A stretch of 64,000 nt of DNA, taken from positions 32,872-96,871 of the forward strand of contig NZ_FQVB01000016.1 of the NCBI RefSeq assembly GCF_900129305.1, given 5' to 3'. The notes under the pieces were generated by a model, which made no database searches, was not told where the DNA came from, and saw nothing but the letters and a program-made list of their open reading frames with translations. Origin of the DNA: Desulfacinum infernum DSM 9756. Lineage in GTDB: Bacteria; Desulfobacterota; Syntrophobacteria; Syntrophobacterales; DSM-9756. Every line of letters begins with the position of its first letter. The first letter of the stretch is position 1. Below are positions 53,180 through 61,216 of the stretch, piece after piece. The translations under genes and the position numbers were made by a program.

Positions 53180-53662
53180 ATGGAGCTTGAAGAAGAGTGC
53201 AGCGAAATGCCGTTCCTCGTAGCTGACAACTCCCGTGTGGTTTCCCTGGCGGTGAGCCGAAAGAAGGGCACCCGCAAACAGTGCGTGGATCATGTGCGGC
53301 TGATCGCCGAATACGGTGTGGAAGGAGACGCCCATGCCGGTCCCGGGGACCGGCAGGTGAGTCTCCTGGCTTCGGAAAGCATTCGCCGGGTCCGCACACA
53401 GGGCCTGGAGGTGGCTTTCGGCGATTTTGCCGAAAACATCGCCACGGAAGGAATTTCATGGCTCTCCGTTCCCGTGGGAACCCGCTTTGCCATCGGAGAT
53501 GAGGCCGTGGTGGAGATAACGCGCATCGGCAAGGAGTGTCACAAGAAGTGCGCCATCTTCTATCAGGCCGGAGATTGCATCATGCCCCGGGAAGGGGTCT
53601 TCGCCCGCGTCCTCCGGGGCGGAATTGTTCGGGTGGGCGATCCCATCCGCAAGTTGGATTAA
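53180..53662 (+). CDS. MOSC-domain protein
   Basis: About 160 residues make up one MOSC domain (SRVVSLAVSRKKGTRKQ, GVEGDAHAGPGDRQVSLLA, NIATEGISWLSVPVGTRF) with the sulfur-carrying Cys region (TRIGKECHKKCAIFYQAGDC). MOSC proteins bind or transfer molybdenum-cofactor sulfur or handle molybdate-type ligands; this fits an organism with molybdopterin enzymes. The start is uncertain: ATGs at 53090, 53180 and 53207 are in frame and none has a strong ribosome site; 53090 would overlap rrf2. The MOSC fold itself begins near the last. Confidence 0.82.
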   Translation: MELEEECSEMPFLVADNSRVVSLAVSRKKGTRKQCVDHVRLIAEYGVEGDAHAGPGDRQVSLLASESIRRVRTQGLEVAFGDFAENIATEGISWLSVPVGTRFAIGDEAVVEITRIGKECHKKCAIFYQAGDCIMPREGVFARVLRGGIVRVGDPIRKLD

Positions 53663-53820
53663 ACAGAGAATCCGGGGGTTGTGAGTGCCCTTTCCCGCGG
53701 GGCGGCGGCCCCACGGCTACGAAGGGAACGGAAATTCCCCGGCATTTTGGTCCGGGAGAGCCTTTCCCCAATCCGCACCCCGGCGACCGGCATACCGGCT
53801 CCCGGTGCTGATCCGGCGGC

Positions 53821-54126
53821 CTACCTGGATGCCTCCTGAAGGAATTCCCCCAGAATTTCCACGCTCTTTCTTTCCACCACCTTGTCGAAGATCCTGTCCT
53901 TCACCTCCCGCGGCAGCAGTTCGATGCTCTTGGTGGTGGCGGAATCGAACTTGGCCGTGGGAAACAGACGGAGGATCGCATCCTTTTGCGCCTCGTCGGC
54001 ATGGACGCGGATCACCTTCATGCCCGCCAGCATCTCTTCGCACAAATCCGCCAGTCCCGCCGCCTTCAGTTTTTCATAGCGTTCTTCATTGACCCAGATG
54101 TTGATGGGATACCTTTCCTCGGCCAT
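53821..54126 (-). CDS. Conserved-looking small protein downstream of sat
   Basis: The 101-residue protein begins MAEERYPINIWVNEERYEKL and has a high charge, with predicted alternating helix and strand (MKVIRVHADEAQKDAILRLFP, then SIELLPREVKDRIFDKVV). It lies 13 bp after sat on the same strand and so is probably co-transcribed. I do not recognise a named family. Its place in the sat unit suggests a link to sulfate activation. GGAGGTG lies upstream of ATG 54126. Confidence 0.75.
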   Translation of the reverse strand: MAEERYPINIWVNEERYEKLKAAGLADLCEEMLAGMKVIRVHADEAQKDAILRLFPTAKFDSATTKSIELLPREVKDRIFDKVVERKSVEILGEFLQEASR

Positions 54127-54139
54127 AGAACACCTCCTC

Positions 54140-55399
54140 TCACGCCTCCAAGGCCGGGATCGTAAACACCGGCGTTCTCTTGGCGAGATATTCGTCCGTG
54201 ACGAAGGGCGAGCCGAAGCCGTACTTTTCGGCGCATTCCATCACCAGATCGAAGACTTCCGGGCGGAAGATGAGCCGGGGCGGCTTCACTCCGTCCTGGA
54301 CGATGCTGCGAATCACCGTGCCGCTGAACTTTTGCCATTCGTCCCGGTGGTTGCACAGGCCTTCGCTGGTGATCTCGCCGCAGTGGGGGCAGTAGAGCCA
54401 GTTCATGGAATAGACCGGCGTGATGGCCAGCTCGTCCTGGACCGTGGCCAGAAGCCGGTGGGCGTCGTAGGGCCCGTAGTAGGTGCCCACCCCGGCGTGG
54501 TCTCTTCCGAACATGTGGTGGGTGAGGCCCAGGTTCGTTCGCAGGATCGCATGGAAGACCGCCTCCCGGGGCCCGGCATAGCGCATGTCCCAAAAGGTCA
54601 AGGACGTCATGTGGTTGTGGTCCCCGAAGTAGCCGGCCTTTCTCAGTTCGTCCTGGGTGAGGATGATGGCCTCGTCAATGTAATCCCCTTTTCTCTTCTC
54701 CCCAATGATGGCGTTCACCAGAACCCCCACCAGGGGCTTTTCGATGGGAAGTTCCGCGTAGGTTTGAAACCAGGCCCCCTTCATGAGCCATTCGTGGCCC
54801 GTGTGAGGGACGTTTCGGGTCTGGTGCGCCACGATCCGCTGCCAGCCCTTTTCCCGAAAGCGTTTGCGCATCTCCAGGGGTGGGATGAAATAGGGGTCGA
54901 AAGGTGGGTTGATCACCGGGCGGGTCACCAAGGTCACCGGTCCGGCCAGGAAGACGTCCTTGTAGGCGTAGGTGCGCGCACAGCCCGGGTGTTTTTCTTC
55001 CGTGGTGCCGTAAACCGCCTGGCAGATGGCCGCCTTGTCGTACGAGTAGATCTCCCGAACCTCCATGACGGCCATGGGGCGGTCGTGGTAGGTGAGGCAC
55101 AGGGTGTCTCCTTTCTTGATCCCGTGGTCGGCCAGCTCCTCCTTCGAAAGGTCGAACAGGATGGGGATGCTCCACACGGTCCCGTCCTTCAGGCGCATCC
55201 GGGAACAGACCGCATCCACATCCTCCTTGCCCATGAATCCCTCCAGCGGGCAGAACCAGCCGTAGGCGATGTCGATGATTTCGTTGGCTATCTGGCTCCG
55301 GACCGGTACCCGGGGCAGCCCGCGGACCCTGGCGGCCGCCTCTTCCGGAGCGAGGATCCTTTCCCGTATCTCCTTGCCTCCGTGCCCGATCTCAGCCAT
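54140..55399 (-). CDS. sat: Sulfate adenylyltransferase (ATP sulfurylase)
   Basis: The 419-residue enzyme makes adenosine 5'-phosphosulfate from ATP and sulfate, the first step of dissimilatory sulfate reduction. It has the active-site motif QTRNVPHTGHEWLMKGAW (QxRNP-like and HxGH), GRDHAGVGTYYGPYD, a C-terminal Cys/His zinc set (YCPHCGEITSEGLCNH) typical of bacterial dissimilatory Sat, and FSGTVIRSI. AAGGAGA precedes ATG 55399; the longer frame has no ribosome site. It is in one unit with the 101-residue gene. No aprAB, dsr or qmo genes appear in the window. Confidence 0.97.
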   Translation of the reverse strand: MAEIGHGGKEIRERILAPEEAAARVRGLPRVPVRSQIANEIIDIAYGWFCPLEGFMGKEDVDAVCSRMRLKDGTVWSIPILFDLSKEELADHGIKKGDTLCLTYHDRPMAVMEVREIYSYDKAAICQAVYGTTEEKHPGCARTYAYKDVFLAGPVTLVTRPVINPPFDPYFIPPLEMRKRFREKGWQRIVAHQTRNVPHTGHEWLMKGAWFQTYAELPIEKPLVGVLVNAIIGEKRKGDYIDEAIILTQDELRKAGYFGDHNHMTSLTFWDMRYAGPREAVFHAILRTNLGLTHHMFGRDHAGVGTYYGPYDAHRLLATVQDELAITPVYSMNWLYCPHCGEITSEGLCNHRDEWQKFSGTVIRSIVQDGVKPPRLIFRPEVFDLVMECAEKYGFGSPFVTDEYLAKRTPVFTIPALEA

Positions 55400-55816
55400 G
55401 CCGTCTCCTTTCCGTCTCGGGTTTCGTGCCACGTTGTCATCCGGAAGCCGGGACGATGTGATGGTTGGATGCGAAGGCGTCTCACCTCCCCTCCCGTGCG
55501 CCTTGGGGCGCACCTGAGCCTTGCGTTCTGCCAAGAGCCACGCCGTCTTCAGCTCCGTTTGGCGAGGTGCGGAATCGCGGGGTAAAGGCCGCGGGAAGAT
55601 GTTCAACCGGGCGACAAATCATCAACCATGCGTGGCCGATGCTACTTCCAATCATAGTTCTGGATTTCTCAATGGGTCAATGTGCGGAGAAGGCAAAACT
55701 GGAATCTTTTTCCCAGGCGGGGTAAAAAGAGGCATTTCCAGTCGATCGGATGGGCAACGAAACTCTTGTCCCGGACATCCCACACCTTCCTGTGCCCATA
55801 ACCAAGGAGGCGCCGT
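55400..55816. other. Divergent spacer between sat and the cNMP-binding gene
   Basis: About 417 bp, no gene. It should contain the sat promoter. No consensus boxes were assigned. Confidence 0.4.
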
Positions 55817-56239
55817 ATGTTTCTGCACAAGATTGAGATCTTCGAGGGCCTGAGTTCGGATGTGCTGCAGGAAATCGAGCAAATCGCCAAGGAAGCAAGC
55901 CTGCCCGAAGGCACGGTCCTTTTTCGGGCGGGAGATCCGGCGGATAATCTCTACGTTCTCAAAGACGGCCAGGTGGCTCTCACCACCGGCGGAGCCTCGC
56001 CCATCACCTTTCCCATCGACGAACCCGGCGGCGTCTTCGGCTGGTCCTCCCTGGTGGAGCCCCGGATTTACACGGCCACGGCGGAACTCACCATGGACAG
56101 CACCCTCTACAGCCTGGACGGCGGGAGGCTGCTGGATCTCTTTGAAAAACATCCCGGGGACGGGCTTTTGGCGCTCCGTCGTCTCGCCCGCATCATCGCA
56201 TCGCGACTCAAGGCCAGCTACGAGCGCTTCGGCAAGTAG
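55817..56239 (+). CDS. Stand-alone cyclic-nucleotide-binding domain protein, copy 2
   Basis: This 140-residue paralogue of 19747-20172 shares GTVLFRxGD, FGWSxLVEPRxYTATA, GRLLDLFEKHP and an xRLxASY C-helix. Again there is no effector domain. AAGGAGG precedes ATG 55817. It is divergent from sat, so a regulatory link to sulfate activation is possible but unproven. Confidence 0.88.
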   Translation: MFLHKIEIFEGLSSDVLQEIEQIAKEASLPEGTVLFRAGDPADNLYVLKDGQVALTTGGASPITFPIDEPGGVFGWSSLVEPRIYTATAELTMDSTLYSLDGGRLLDLFEKHPGDGLLALRRLARIIASRLKASYERFGK

Positions 56240-56266
56240 GCGCGCAGGGGATTTCCGAGCGCGGAT

Positions 56267-57148
56267 TCAGTCGCAGGCGTTGATGGTGCAGGCCCCACCG
56301 CTGCCCGGAAGGGAAATCCACGAACCGTCGAAAAGGTCCGAAGCCGGGGGTTGAAGGGCGCTGAGCAGTGCCGGTTTGATGGCTTCTCCCGAGATGATCC
56401 GGCCCCGAACCACCAGCAGCGGCACCTGGCGGTAGCCGTTTTCCACGCAGAACCGGTTGTTGGCGCGGACCACCGCGGCGGTTCCCATGAAGCAGCGGAT
56501 CCGGTCGGACCACCGGTAGCAGGTGGTGCAGTGATCCCGGACGAGCTTCCACACCGAACGAAGGCTCCAGGCTTCCGGGCAGAGTTTGACCCGCCTTTGC
56601 GGATCCATCTGCTGGAGGAGATCCAGGAGGCTGTGACAGTGCGTGCAGGCGGGCTCGAAGACCAGGCTGATTTCATCGCTCTTGGGATCCAGCGTGGAAT
56701 AGGGCGTTTCGCTGCAGGCGCAGGCGGACAGGATAAGCAGGAAGAAGACGGCCGCCGTCGCGCCCGTTCCGCCCGCCACCCAGGCGAAGGCCAGCCGGTG
56801 GCGGCGGCCGCTGTAGGGATTCGAGAAGGCGTAGAAAAGAAGGAGCGCCCCGTAGGTGAGGCAGGCGGTGCAGTAGATCCCGAGGACCACCTGGGTGAGC
56901 GCCAGGCCCGCTTCCACCCAAAGGCCGGCCGATACCAGCCAGGGAACAAACCGCGGCCTCCACAGGGCGGCCGTCCCCAGCACCAAAGCATAGGCGGCGC
57001 CCACCCACCACAGGGCCGGATTCTGAATGGCCTGGCAGCCGAAGGACCCGCACAGGGCTCCTCCCAAGGTGAGGGCGTTGGCCAGGCTGAAAAGGACCAT
57101 GGCCCCAAGGGCAATCCAGGCCGGCACACTTCGGACGTTCCGCTTCAT
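56267..57148 (-). CDS. VKOR-like membrane protein fused to a thioredoxin-like domain
   Basis: The 293-residue protein has four or five membrane segments in the first ~160 residues, containing two Cys pairs typical of vitamin-K-epoxide-reductase-type DsbB analogues (LCGSFGCQAIQNP and IYCTACLTYG). A Cys pair ACACSE follows. The C-terminal half has a thioredoxin-like fold with CTHC (FEPACTHCHSLLDLL) and a cis-Pro loop (RQVPLLVV). This organisation fits periplasmic disulfide formation, with the fused domain acting as partner. AAGGAG lies upstream of ATG 57148. It is convergent with the cNMP-binding gene. Confidence 0.85.
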   Translation of the reverse strand: MKRNVRSVPAWIALGAMVLFSLANALTLGGALCGSFGCQAIQNPALWWVGAAYALVLGTAALWRPRFVPWLVSAGLWVEAGLALTQVVLGIYCTACLTYGALLLFYAFSNPYSGRRHRLAFAWVAGGTGATAAVFFLLILSACACSETPYSTLDPKSDEISLVFEPACTHCHSLLDLLQQMDPQRRVKLCPEAWSLRSVWKLVRDHCTTCYRWSDRIRCFMGTAAVVRANNRFCVENGYRQVPLLVVRGRIISGEAIKPALLSALQPPASDLFDGSWISLPGSGGACTINACD

Positions 57149-57321
57149 GAAACCGTTCGCTCCTTTTCCAGCCGTTCCGAGCCGCGCCGCATCTTGTCAA
57201 CGAGGCCCGTTTGTGTCAATCGTAACCGGGGACTTTGACCGTCCCCCGCCCATTTCCCTATCGGCTTGTCGGCTGAAAACCTTCAATCGCTGCAATCCTC
57301 GAAAACGTCAAGGAGGAAGCC

Positions 57322-58005
57322 ATGAGTGTTCGTGTTACCTGGTACAGTCACGCCTGCCTGCACATCGACGTGAACGGAACCCATCTGCTGGTGGACCCGT
57401 TCCTCACGGGCAATCCCCTTGCCGCCGCTTCCGCGGACCAGGTGCCGGCGGACTACATCTTCGTCTCCCACGGCCACGGCGACCACCTGGGAGATACGGT
57501 GGCCATCGCCAAGCGGACCGGCGCCACGGTCATCTCCAACTTCGAAATCCACAACTGGCTGGCCGCCCAGGGGCTTCAGAAGCTCCATCCCCACCACATC
57601 GGCGGCGGATCGAACCACCCCTGGGGCCGGGTGAAGCTCACCATCGCCCATCACGGCTCCGCCCTGCCCGACGGGTCCTACGGCGGAAACCCCTGCGGCT
57701 TTCTTTTCACCGTGGACGGAAAGAAGATCTACCACGCCTGCGACACGGGCCTCTTCTACGACATGAAGCTCATCGGCGAGGAAGGCATCGACCTGGCCGT
57801 TCTTCCCATCGGGGACAACTTCACCATGGGCCCGGACGACGCCCTGCGGGCTGTGAAGCTTTTGGAGCCGAAAAAGGTCCTTCCCATCCACTACGACACC
57901 TTCGACATCATCAAGCAGGACCCGGCGGCGTGGAAGGAGCGCGTGGAAAAGGAAACCTCCGCCCACGTGGCGCTCCTGAAACCGGGCGAAAGCCTGGAAC
58001 TCTAG
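57322..58005 (+). CDS. Metal-dependent hydrolase, UPF0173/MBL-fold family
   Basis: The 227-residue beta-lactamase-fold protein has the metal site VSHGHGDHLGD plus His in TIAHHGS, Asp in YHACDTGLFYDM and a C-terminal His (LPIHYDTF), a full binuclear ligand set. UPF0173 members (e.g. UlaG-like) include RNA- or small-ester-cleaving enzymes; the substrate is unknown. AAGGAGG precedes ATG 57322. It stands alone and is followed by repeat-rich DNA. Confidence 0.93.
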   Translation: MSVRVTWYSHACLHIDVNGTHLLVDPFLTGNPLAAASADQVPADYIFVSHGHGDHLGDTVAIAKRTGATVISNFEIHNWLAAQGLQKLHPHHIGGGSNHPWGRVKLTIAHHGSALPDGSYGGNPCGFLFTVDGKKIYHACDTGLFYDMKLIGEEGIDLAVLPIGDNFTMGPDDALRAVKLLEPKKVLPIHYDTFDIIKQDPAAWKERVEKETSAHVALLKPGESLEL

Positions 58006-58037
58006 GCGGGAATCGGCTCGACTTTGCGCGCCGTGTG

Positions 58038-58072
58038 TAACAGAACCGCCAATGAACGCGAATGAATGCCAG
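58038..58072 (+). repeat. Dispersed 'ACCGCCAATGAACGCGAATG' repeat (family R3), copy 3
   Basis: AACAGAACCGCCAATGAACG begins the repeat, which closely matches 34266-34301. Confidence 0.5.
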
Positions 58073-58146
58073 TAGGTGCCGGCGGACGGCGGGAACGGCG
58101 GGCTTTGAGTCTTCGCTCATGGGGCTTCGCAAAGGCCCCTGGCTTC

Positions 58147-58291
58147 CCTAGGAGCCCGACCGACGACGGCTGATTGGCGCCGTTCAACGCCCATTCGTCA
58201 TCCCCGCGGAAGCGGGGACCCTGCATTTTCAGTAAGTTATGGACTCCCGCTTGCGCGGGAGTGCCGGTTTGCGGAGTTCTCGGATAGCCTC
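58147..58291 (+). repeat. MITE-like repeat (family R1), copy 2
   Basis: CCTAGGAGCCCGACCGACGA begins the unit. It holds the TCCCCGCGGAAGCGGGGA and CTCCCGCTTGCGCGGGAG hairpins and ends GTTCTCGGATAGCCTCC, as in copies 1 and 3. Confidence 0.75.
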
Positions 58292-58305
58292 CCCGCGCCT
58301 CATGG

Positions 58306-58333
58306 GTAGGGGCGAAAGATTTTTCGCCCCTAC
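58306..58333. repeat. Palindromic 'GTAGGGGCGAAA' repeat (family R2), copy 2
   Basis: The arms GTAGGGGCGAAA and TTTCGCCCCTAC are separated by four bases. It lies in the same spacer as R1 copy 2, 15 bp beyond it. Confidence 0.7.
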
Positions 58334-58663
58334 GATTTGGGCGCGCCCCGGCACACGCTGATTCTTCTCGCATCGAACACGGCGCGCGCCGTCGCCCCAC
58401 GGCCGGGGAGGGTCAGGTCTGGGTAAAGAGAATCCACATGGAGGCGCCCTTGGGTTCTTTTGATCCAGTCCCCCGCGGCGTTCGGGGGCCCACCCTCCGC
58501 CGGTGGCGGCCTTCCCATGCCGAACTGGTCGCTTGGCTCGGAACTTGCCCTTTCCACCCCGTTAAGCACACAGGCGAATTTCCCGCGAAACGGGTATGTC
58601 CCCAGCCCCCTTGGGCTCTGGGGCAGTCGCCCGCGAACACCCATCCACACAGAGGAGATCGCC

Positions 58664-59011
58664 ATGGACAAGAATCGCTGGCTCTATGTGACGGGCACCC
58701 TGCTTTTCGTGGCCTTTTCCACTCTGGCCGTTCTGGGATTCTTGCTGAAATTCGCCATCCCCCATGGAGGCCGTTTCGGGGGCGCCCCGCCGACGTTCCT
58801 CGGCCTCACGCGCCATGACTGGGCGGATTTTCACGGTATGGTGGGCATCCTCTTCATCTGCCTGGCGGTGATCCACATCGTCCTCAACTGGAAATGGGTG
58901 GTCCAGTCCAGCAAGCGCTATCTGGGCGACAATTGGCAGAAGGCCCTTTGGGCCGTCGGCACCTCCTGGGTGCTGGTGCTTTTTCTGGGCTACCTCTTCA
59001 GCCGGTTCTAG
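58664..59011 (+). CDS. Small DUF4405-like membrane protein
   Basis: The 115-residue protein has three hydrophobic segments (VTGTLLFVAFSTLAVLGFLL, MVGILFICLAVIHIVLNW, SWVLVLFLGYLF) and conserved-looking His residues (RHDWADFHG and VIHIVLNWKW) like haem-ligating DUF4405/cytochrome b-type proteins. AGAGGAG precedes ATG 58664. It is flanked on both sides by R1 repeats. Function is not known; a small electron-transfer or membrane-anchor role is inferred. Confidence 0.8.
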   Translation: MDKNRWLYVTGTLLFVAFSTLAVLGFLLKFAIPHGGRFGGAPPTFLGLTRHDWADFHGMVGILFICLAVIHIVLNWKWVVQSSKRYLGDNWQKALWAVGTSWVLVLFLGYLFSRF

Positions 59012-59130
59012 GAAGTTGTCCGACAACGGCAGATTTGCGCCGTTCAACGCCGATTCGTCATCCCCGCGAAAGCGGGGATCCAGGATTTCCGGGAACTTAT
59101 GGACTCCCGCTTGCGCGGGAGTGACGGATT
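59010..59130 (+). repeat. MITE-like repeat (family R1), copy 3
   Basis: Starting at the stop of the DUF4405-like gene, AGGAAGTTGTCCGACAACGG leads into GCGCCGTTCAACGCC, then the two core hairpins. The right-hand terminal motif is missing, so this is a shortened copy. The rest of the spacer to 59451 holds no gene. Confidence 0.75.
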
Positions 59131-59451
59131 GATCAGTTTGGGGCTGAATCCTCGCGGCTACGAAGAAAACGTAAATTTGTCGGTATCTCGTCCAGACTTC
59201 CATTCTTAGGCAAGCTCCAAGTTGTTGGGTTGACAGCAGCCTCGCTTTGTGTTTACCAGAGCTTTCACACGCAGAGAAAAGGCAATGAAGTCTGCCTGAA
59301 CCACCTGCGCCCGGCGCCGGTTGATGACTTCTACCTCAGGGGGTGGAAGTCTTTTTTTTTGCCGGGTTCTCACGGCATGGACAGGCACCCTATCGGGGGA
59401 AACCGTTTCGGAGCGCGCGGACCCACAAGAGCATTCATCGGAGGATCCACC

Positions 59452-60927
59452 ATGGCGGTCAGCCTGGCACTCATCGTTGTTCTCGGTTTGGCGGCGGATT
59501 ACCTCTTCCGAAAGCTGAAGCTCCCGGGCCTCGTAGGGATGCTCATCGTGGGTATCCTGGTGGGGCCCTATGTGTTGGGGCTCATGCGTCCGGAGATGAT
59601 GCAGGTCTCGGCGGACTTTCGAAAGATCGCCCTCATCGTGATCCTGCTTCGGGCGGGTTTTGAGCTGCATCGCGACACCTTGAACCGGGTGGGCCGGGCG
59701 GCCCTCATCATGAGCGCCGTGCCGGCCGTATTCGAGATCCTCGGAGTAATGTGGGTCGCTCCCAAGTGGCTGGGCATCACTTCCCTGGAAGCCGCCATTC
59801 TGGGCTCCATCCTGGCTGCTGTCTCTCCGGCCGTGGTCGTTCCGCTGATGATCGACTTCATGGACCGGGGCCGCGGCGCCAAGAAGGGCATCCCCACGCT
59901 CATTCTGGGGGCTTCGTCGGTGGACGACGTCTTCGTGATCGTCTTGTTCACCATCTTTCTGGGCATGTACGGCGGCGGGAAGGTGAACCTCTGGGCCAAG
60001 CTGGCCGAGATCCCCATTTCCATCACCCTGGGGATTTTGGTGGGCTTCATTCCGGGCTATCTTCTCTACAAGCTCTTCACCCGTTACGATTGGCGGCCGC
60101 CCAAGCGCACCCTGGTGGTTTTGGGGGTGTCCATCTTTCTCACGTGGCTGGAAACGGCGGTGGAACAGTGGGTCCCGCTGGCGAGCCTCCTGGGGGTCAT
60201 GGCCATCGGTTTCGTCATCCTGGAAAAGGCCGAACCCATCGCCCATCTCATCTCGCAAAAGCTCAAGAAGCTCTGGGTCTTCGCCGAACTGCTGCTCTTC
60301 GTTCTGGTGGGCGCCCAGGTGAACATCCACGTGGCCTGGAAGGCGGGCCTGGCCGGAACGGCCGTGATCTTTGTGGGCCTTGTCTTTCGAAGCATCGGCA
60401 CCTGGGTCTCTCTCATCGGCACGCCGTACAATTGGAAGGAAAAGCTCTTCTGCGTGGTGGCCTACATCCCCAAGGCCACCGTCCAGGCGGCCATCGGCGC
60501 CGTGCCCCTGGCGGCCGGCGTGGCTTCGGGCGAGGTGATCCTCGCCGTGGCGGTCCTCTCCATCCTGCTCACCGCCCCCATCGGCGCCATCGGTATCATG
60601 ATTCTGGGAGAACGCATCCTGGACCACGGAGAAAAGTCTCCTTACACCTTCAAGTCTTTAAGGGAAAAGCTGCAGCTTCCCCGGGTGGGGGAAAGGGTCC
60701 GGAGCAAGCGCTACGGCACGGTGTGGAAGATCATCGAAGAGCGCGAGACGTGGATTTCCGCTCCCGGCGTCGCAGCCTCGCCCAACGGCCAAATCCCCGC
60801 CATCCTCATCCGCTATTGGAAGGAAGGAAGCGGCGACGGCCCCGGAACGGGAAAGACCATGACCCACCGGTACAGTCAATTGGATCCGTCCTTCCACGAC
60901 CACTGGGAAGTGCTCTACGATTGGTAA
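59452..60927 (+). CDS. Cation:proton antiporter (monovalent cation/H+ antiporter family)
   Basis: The 491-residue transporter has about 12 membrane segments and the antiporter motifs LKLPGLVGMLIVGILVGPYVLG and ILGSILAAVSPAVVVPLM. The ion-binding region ASSVDDVFVIVLF has paired acids. The C-terminal ~90 residues are soluble (ERVRSKRYGTVWKIIEERE). It exchanges Na+ or K+ for H+. GGAGGATCC lies 6 bp before ATG 59452. The in-frame extension upstream to 59230 reads through the spacer and is not believed. Confidence 0.93.
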   Translation: MAVSLALIVVLGLAADYLFRKLKLPGLVGMLIVGILVGPYVLGLMRPEMMQVSADFRKIALIVILLRAGFELHRDTLNRVGRAALIMSAVPAVFEILGVMWVAPKWLGITSLEAAILGSILAAVSPAVVVPLMIDFMDRGRGAKKGIPTLILGASSVDDVFVIVLFTIFLGMYGGGKVNLWAKLAEIPISITLGILVGFIPGYLLYKLFTRYDWRPPKRTLVVLGVSIFLTWLETAVEQWVPLASLLGVMAIGFVILEKAEPIAHLISQKLKKLWVFAELLLFVLVGAQVNIHVAWKAGLAGTAVIFVGLVFRSIGTWVSLIGTPYNWKEKLFCVVAYIPKATVQAAIGAVPLAAGVASGEVILAVAVLSILLTAPIGAIGIMILGERILDHGEKSPYTFKSLREKLQLPRVGERVRSKRYGTVWKIIEERETWISAPGVAASPNGQIPAILIRYWKEGSGDGPGTGKTMTHRYSQLDPSFHDHWEVLYDW

Positions 60928-61069
60928 GGCCCCGGGAGCTCCTTCGCGCTGGCGAACGGCGCAATCTTCGGGCATAAAGAGCTGGGTGCCGTATCGTGCT
61001 AACCGATGGACGAAGATCCTCTGAGTCAATCCTGAATTGGACGGTTCTTTCTAATGGACAGCTCCTGAA

Positions 61070-61142
61070 GGGCGGGCGTAAAGCCCGCCCCTACAAAAAG
61101 CCCCGGACCCATTGGGTAGGGGCGGGGTTTATCCCCGCCCGC
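61070..61142. repeat. Paired palindromic repeats (family R2), copies 3 and 4
   Basis: Hairpin GGGCGGGC/GCCCGCCC (61070-61090) runs into CCTAC. After ~21 bp a second, GTAGGGGCGGGG/CCCCGCCC, spans 61116-61142. The two units are in inverted orientation, consistent with terminal modules of a small element. They lie ahead of the MOT1-type gene. Confidence 0.65.
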
Positions 61143-61216
61143 TAATCACGCGGTGTAAGAGACACCCGAAGAAAAAATCGCACAGATTAGGTCAATCCCA
61201 ACGCTGGAGGGGATGG

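Noticed and set aside
52611..53662. Rrf2 and MOSC as one fused gene
   Set aside because: The Rrf2 frame ends with TGA at 53103-53105 and the MOSC frame is different; no Cys is conserved at that stop and no SECIS-like hairpin was evident.
58006..58663. Open frames in the repeat-rich spacer
   Set aside because: They run through R1, R2 and R3 repeats, with no ribosome sites and no coherent protein features.
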